Assembly (NCBI RefSeq): GCF_900115705.1
Contig: NZ_FOXL01000004.1
Location: 186,001 to 250,000, forward strand
Direction of reading: 5' to 3'
From: Frateuria terrea
Lineage (GTDB): Bacteria; Pseudomonadota; Gammaproteobacteria; Xanthomonadales; Rhodanobacteraceae
Length of the DNA stretch: 64,000 nt
Of the stretch, positions 60,866 to 64,000 are shown one piece after another. Position 1 is the first letter of the stretch; every line of letters begins with the position of its first letter. The notes beneath the pieces are model-generated. The model was not told the origin of the DNA. It saw nothing but the letters and a program-made list of their open reading frames with translations, and searched no databases. The position numbers were made by a program, and so were the translations under genes.

Positions 60866-62575
60866 TTACACGCGATAACCCACGGCGATCTGCCTGAGCT
60901 TCTCGCCCAGCAGCTTGAGCCCGTGCGCCGCCGATTCCATCTGTTTGGCGCTGTCCACGTTCTGGGCGCTGGCCAGCTTGATGCTCTCCATGGCCGTGGC
61001 CACCTGGTCCACGCCGACCAGCTGCTGCTGGCTCGACGCCGCGATCTGCACCGCCGCCTGCGATGCTTCACCGACGCTACCGGCCAGCGCCTGGATGGAG
61101 TGCCCTGCCTGCGTGGACTGCCTGACGCCTTCGGCGACAGCGTGGCTGCCCTGCTCGGTCGCCAGCACCGCCGCACTTGTGGCCTGCTGGATGTCGCCCA
61201 GGATGCTGCGTACCTGTGCGGTGGCTTGGCGGGATTGCTCGGCCAAGCTCTTGACCTCCTGCGCAACGACTGCGAAACCCTTGCCGTGTTCGCCGGCCTT
61301 GGCCGCCTCGATCGATGCGTTCACCGCCAACAGTTTGGATTGGCCGCTCAAGTCCTCGACGGTGGCCACGATCTGGCCGACCGCCTGGCTCTGCTCGCTC
61401 AGACGCACCATGCTTTCGGCGATCAGTTCCATTTGCTGCTGGATGCGTGCTATGCCCGCCGCAGCGTCATCCGTGGCCTTGCGTCCCTCTTCCGAGACGG
61501 AAGCAACTCGCAGCGCCGAATCGGAGACCGCGCGCGCCTTCTCGCTGGACATCTGGGCCGTCTGCCGCACCTCTTCCACAGTAGTGGTGGTCTCGCTGAT
61601 GGCCGCGGCGGTCTGCGTGGCGCTCGCCGCAAGCTCGCTGGTCGACGTGGAGATTTCGGTCGCCGAAGTGCTCAGCACGCTGATGCCCTCGTGCAACTCG
61701 CGCGTGAGCCCTCGCAGATTCTCCACCATCAGGGCAAACGCCTTGCCTAGCACGTCGCGTTCCGATTGGGGTTCGACCCGCACACGCAGGTCGCCCTCGG
61801 CAATGCTGCCGGCCACCGTGGCCATCTGCCGCAACGTGCGCCCCATGCGGGCGAAGGCCTGGTGAAGCGCGCCCACTTCGTCGCCGCGGACGAGTACGGT
61901 TTCCTCTGGTGGCAAGTCGCCGACCGCAATGCGCTCGGCGGCCGCAGTCAGCGAGCGGAGGGGGTCGGAGATTGCCCGGGTCAGCAACCAGCCGGTCAAC
62001 AGGGCGACGATCACCGCCAACACGCCCACCACGACGAAAGTGGTGCGCGCGTTCTTGGCCTGGCCCGTGCCGATCGCCAACGCTTGATCGGACAGGCTGT
62101 GTGCGAGGGGTCGCAAGGCAAGGTAGCGACGGTTCTGCTCGCCCAGCGAGACGCCGCGCGCCGCATCGACTTGGCCCTTGCGCAGCAGCGCCAGGGTCTG
62201 GCCGTCACGGACCTGCGCATACGCCCGGTACTGTTCGGCAAACTGATCGATCAGGTTGCGCAAGTCGGGCTCGCTCTGCGCGATCGCCCGCATGTCGGCC
62301 AGATTGGCGGTCGCCTCACGCCCGTTCGCCGCAGCCTCGTCGAACAGGCTGTCGCGCATGGCCGCGTCCCCTGCCGAAATCAGCGTCAGGACGACCGCGC
62401 GGTCGGCATTGAGCGACGCTTCGAGCGAGGTCGCCTCGACCGCGACGGCACGGCTCTGCACGATCGCCGCCATGGCACGTTGCGCGGTGACCCACATCAC
62501 CGCCAGCAACACCACCATCAGCCCGAGGCCGAGTACCAGCTTCGTACCGGTCTTGAGATTGTTGAACCAGCTCAT
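60866..62575 (-). CDS. Methyl-accepting chemotaxis protein
   Basis: A 569-residue receptor. Helix 1 (about 10-30), a periplasmic four-helix bundle type sensor (about 35-185), helix 2 (about 188-208), HAMP, then a long signalling domain whose tip has LLAVNASIEAAKAGEHGKGF and AVVAQEVKSLAEQSR, the most conserved receptor hairpin. It reports an envelope or environmental cue to CheA through CheW. The ligand is unknown. It sits 28 nt after cheW. Confidence 0.93.
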   Translation of the reverse strand: MSWFNNLKTGTKLVLGLGLMVVLLAVMWVTAQRAMAAIVQSRAVAVEATSLEASLNADRAVVLTLISAGDAAMRDSLFDEAAANGREATANLADMRAIAQSEPDLRNLIDQFAEQYRAYAQVRDGQTLALLRKGQVDAARGVSLGEQNRRYLALRPLAHSLSDQALAIGTGQAKNARTTFVVVGVLAVIVALLTGWLLTRAISDPLRSLTAAAERIAVGDLPPEETVLVRGDEVGALHQAFARMGRTLRQMATVAGSIAEGDLRVRVEPQSERDVLGKAFALMVENLRGLTRELHEGISVLSTSATEISTSTSELAASATQTAAAISETTTTVEEVRQTAQMSSEKARAVSDSALRVASVSEEGRKATDDAAAGIARIQQQMELIAESMVRLSEQSQAVGQIVATVEDLSGQSKLLAVNASIEAAKAGEHGKGFAVVAQEVKSLAEQSRQATAQVRSILGDIQQATSAAVLATEQGSHAVAEGVRQSTQAGHSIQALAGSVGEASQAAVQIAASSQQQLVGVDQVATAMESIKLASAQNVDSAKQMESAAHGLKLLGEKLRQIAVGYRV

Positions 62576-62603
62576 GGCAGTCCCCTCACGTGGCGCCCGT
62601 CGT

Positions 62604-63143
62604 TCATGAAATGACCTCCTCCTCGATGACCAGACGCGGATCGCCCAGGATGGCGTCGGCGTCCAGTACGACCAGACGCTCCGCCGTCACGCCCGTGATG
62701 TATTCGGCCGCGATGCCCGCGAGCGTGGCCGGTGGCGGCTGGATGTCGTGTGTACCTAGGGCGAAGACGCCTTCGATGGTATCGGCCAACAGGCCGATCT
62801 CGACCTCGGCGTTGCGCAAGAGCAACACCCTGTGCAGGTCGGTGATGCCACGCTCAGGCAGTTCGAAGAATTTCTTCAGATCGATCACGGGAACCAGCCG
62901 CCCCCGGATGTTGACCAGGCCGCGCAGGAACGGCGGCGTACAGGGCAGCGGAGTGAGTTCCCTGAGCGGCTGCACGTCGTGCACCTTGCTGGCCAGAAGC
63001 GCATAGCGTTCCGACGCCAGGCCGAACTCGAGCACGTCGACCGTGGCATCCGTGGGCTGGCTGGCTGGCACGCGCGCTAGTTGCTGCGCACGGGTGCGCA
63101 ACACGGCGCGAGCAGCGGCGTCGGGTTTTTCGAGCGGATTCAC
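62604..63143 (-). CDS. cheW: CheW-like coupling protein
   Basis: A 179-residue protein from GTG 63143, overlapping the CheR stop (GTGA). The SH3-like CheW fold is visible from VLEFGLASERYALLASKV through PCTPPFLRGLVNIRGRLVPV and IDLKKFFELP to VEIGLLADTIEGV. It joins the receptor to CheA. Confidence 0.92.
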   Translation of the reverse strand: MNPLEKPDAAARAVLRTRAQQLARVPASQPTDATVDVLEFGLASERYALLASKVHDVQPLRELTPLPCTPPFLRGLVNIRGRLVPVIDLKKFFELPERGITDLHRVLLLRNAEVEIGLLADTIEGVFALGTHDIQPPPATLAGIAAEYITGVTAERLVVLDADAILGDPRLVIEEEVIS

Positions 63144-64000
63144 GCCTGTTTCCCCTTGAGAAGATCCCTGACCAGCGCGGCCAGTTGCCGTGCCGTAACA
63201 CCCTCGGCGTGCTCGATGCCCGCGTCAGGCGGCAGCGGATCGAGCATCGTCAGAATATTGCGATAGAGCCGGGCCGCCCTACCCTCACGCCCGCGGTCGC
63301 GTTCCAGACCAGCCAGCGCGAGGCTGGCCATCACACCATCGGGCGCGATGAACAGGCTGCGCTCGAAGGCGGCGCACGCTGCCGGCACGTCGCCGTTTTC
63401 GGCGAGAATCATGCCGCGCAGGTAATGCGCATCCGGATCGAGCTTCTCGGCGTCGATCCACCGATCGCACCACGTCAGTGCTTCGCTCATGCGGCGCTGG
63501 TCGGCCAGCTCCCGCGCGTGCGCCGCCAAGGCCTGCGCGGTCAGTCCCGCATCAGGGCTCTTCGTGGTCGGCCCCACGGAGGCCGGCGGCCGCTGCAGTG
63601 CGGGCGCCGGCGAATCTTTGCAGAGAGGCGAGTTCGCGACGGCCGCTGATCGGACCGCTCGGACAGAACTGCTGCCAGCAACTGGCGGCCGCAGTTCCGA
63701 TTGCGGTGGCAGGCGGTTCTTTCGGTAAAAGATGGCGCCGTTGCAGTGTACCGGCTGGAATCGGTTGAACAGCGACTGTGAAGCCTCGCATGGCGCGACC
63801 GCTAGCCAGCCGTCGTGATGCAGCGCGCGGTGCAGGTTGCCAACCACTTTCGTCGCCTGCGCGTGCGTGAAGTACATCAACACATTGCGGCAAAGAATCA
63901 GGTCGAAGGCGCCGTGGTGCACGTTGGTCTGTGTGCTTTCGTCGACCAGGTTCATCACCTGGAAGGTCGCCATGCGGCGGATCGCCGGCAGCAGCGCATA
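63140..64000 (-). CDS. cheR: CheR-type methyltransferase with TPR tail, 5' end outside window
   Basis: The frame is open to the right window edge, so the N-terminal part is missing. The visible part has FDLILCRNVLMYFTHAQATK and GNLHRALHHDGWLAVAPCEA, which match the second half of the CheR methyltransferase fold, and NGAIFYRK at its end. A Pro/Ser-rich linker is followed by TPR helices (YLRGMILAENGDVPAACAAF, MASLALAGLERDRGREGRAA). CheR with a TPR tail is the WspC type. It methylates receptor glutamates. Confidence 0.9.
   Translation of the reverse strand, partial: YALLPAIRRMATFQVMNLVDESTQTNVHHGAFDLILCRNVLMYFTHAQATKVVGNLHRALHHDGWLAVAPCEASQSLFNRFQPVHCNGAIFYRKNRLPPQSELRPPVAGSSSVRAVRSAAVANSPLCKDSPAPALQRPPASVGPTTKSPDAGLTAQALAAHARELADQRRMSEALTWCDRWIDAEKLDPDAHYLRGMILAENGDVPAACAAFERSLFIAPDGVMASLALAGLERDRGREGRAARLYRNILTMLDPLPPDAGIEHAEGVTARQLAALVRDLLKGKQA

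Overview
The window is GC-rich bacterial DNA with codon use and gene families typical of Xanthomonadales (Rhodanobacteraceae-like Gammaproteobacteria): large TonB-dependent receptors next to glycoside hydrolases, NodT-type efflux, photolyase with lipocalin and TspO. No rRNA, tRNA or CRISPR array was recognised. Taxonomy is inferred from gene content only.

Layout. (1) 1-5.8 kb: a stress cluster with the 3' end of a ChrR-like anti-sigma factor, a lipocalin lipoprotein, TspO and a DNA photolyase, then a small unknown gene, a methyltransferase, a truncated copB remnant and a TRIC/UPF0126 channel. (2) 6-18.6 kb: a sugar-use locus with glucokinase, TonB-dependent receptor, APC permease, GH2 exo-glucosaminidase-like enzyme, LacI regulator and sulfotransferase, plus a convergent GH13 alpha-glucosidase. 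(3) 18.8-28.6 kb: a patatin lipoprotein; a MarR-controlled NodT/EmrA/EmrB-type efflux operon with two near-palindromic operators; an AhpD-like protein; two coupled DUF2384 proteins; a divergent SDR/AraC pair. (4) 28,840-28,867: a 28-bp dif-like XerCD site, suggesting the replication terminus.

(5) 28.9-53.4 kb: a mobile island beside dif. It holds a KfrA-like protein and a divergent tyrosine recombinase at the left, cargo in the middle, and a tniA-tniB-tniQ Tn5053/Tn7-like module at the right. Beyond that module a second [end-repeat cluster + kfrA] unit repeats the left boundary in the same orientation about 23.3 kb away. Cargo includes a trypsin-like protease; a NERD-nuclease/SF1 helicase; a CapW/BrxR-like WYL regulator; and, divergent from it across a perfect 14-bp palindrome, an operon of MBL protein, E2-E1-JAB triple fusion, second MBL protein and four-helix membrane protein, followed by a TPR protein. 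SseB-like, antitoxin-like, PD-(D/E)XK-like and membrane proteins follow on the minus strand. The E2-E1-JAB operon has no recognisable ubiquitin-like gene and no CD-NTase, and is the best candidate for an undescribed defence system.

(6) 53.6-64 kb: a tightly coupled Wsp-like chemosensory operon on the minus strand (CheR-TPR, CheW, MCP, CheA-REC, CheB, hybrid kinase, REC-EAL). Its only visible output domain is a cyclic-di-GMP phosphodiesterase. The minus-strand orientation right of dif and the mostly plus-strand orientation left of it fit a terminus at this position.
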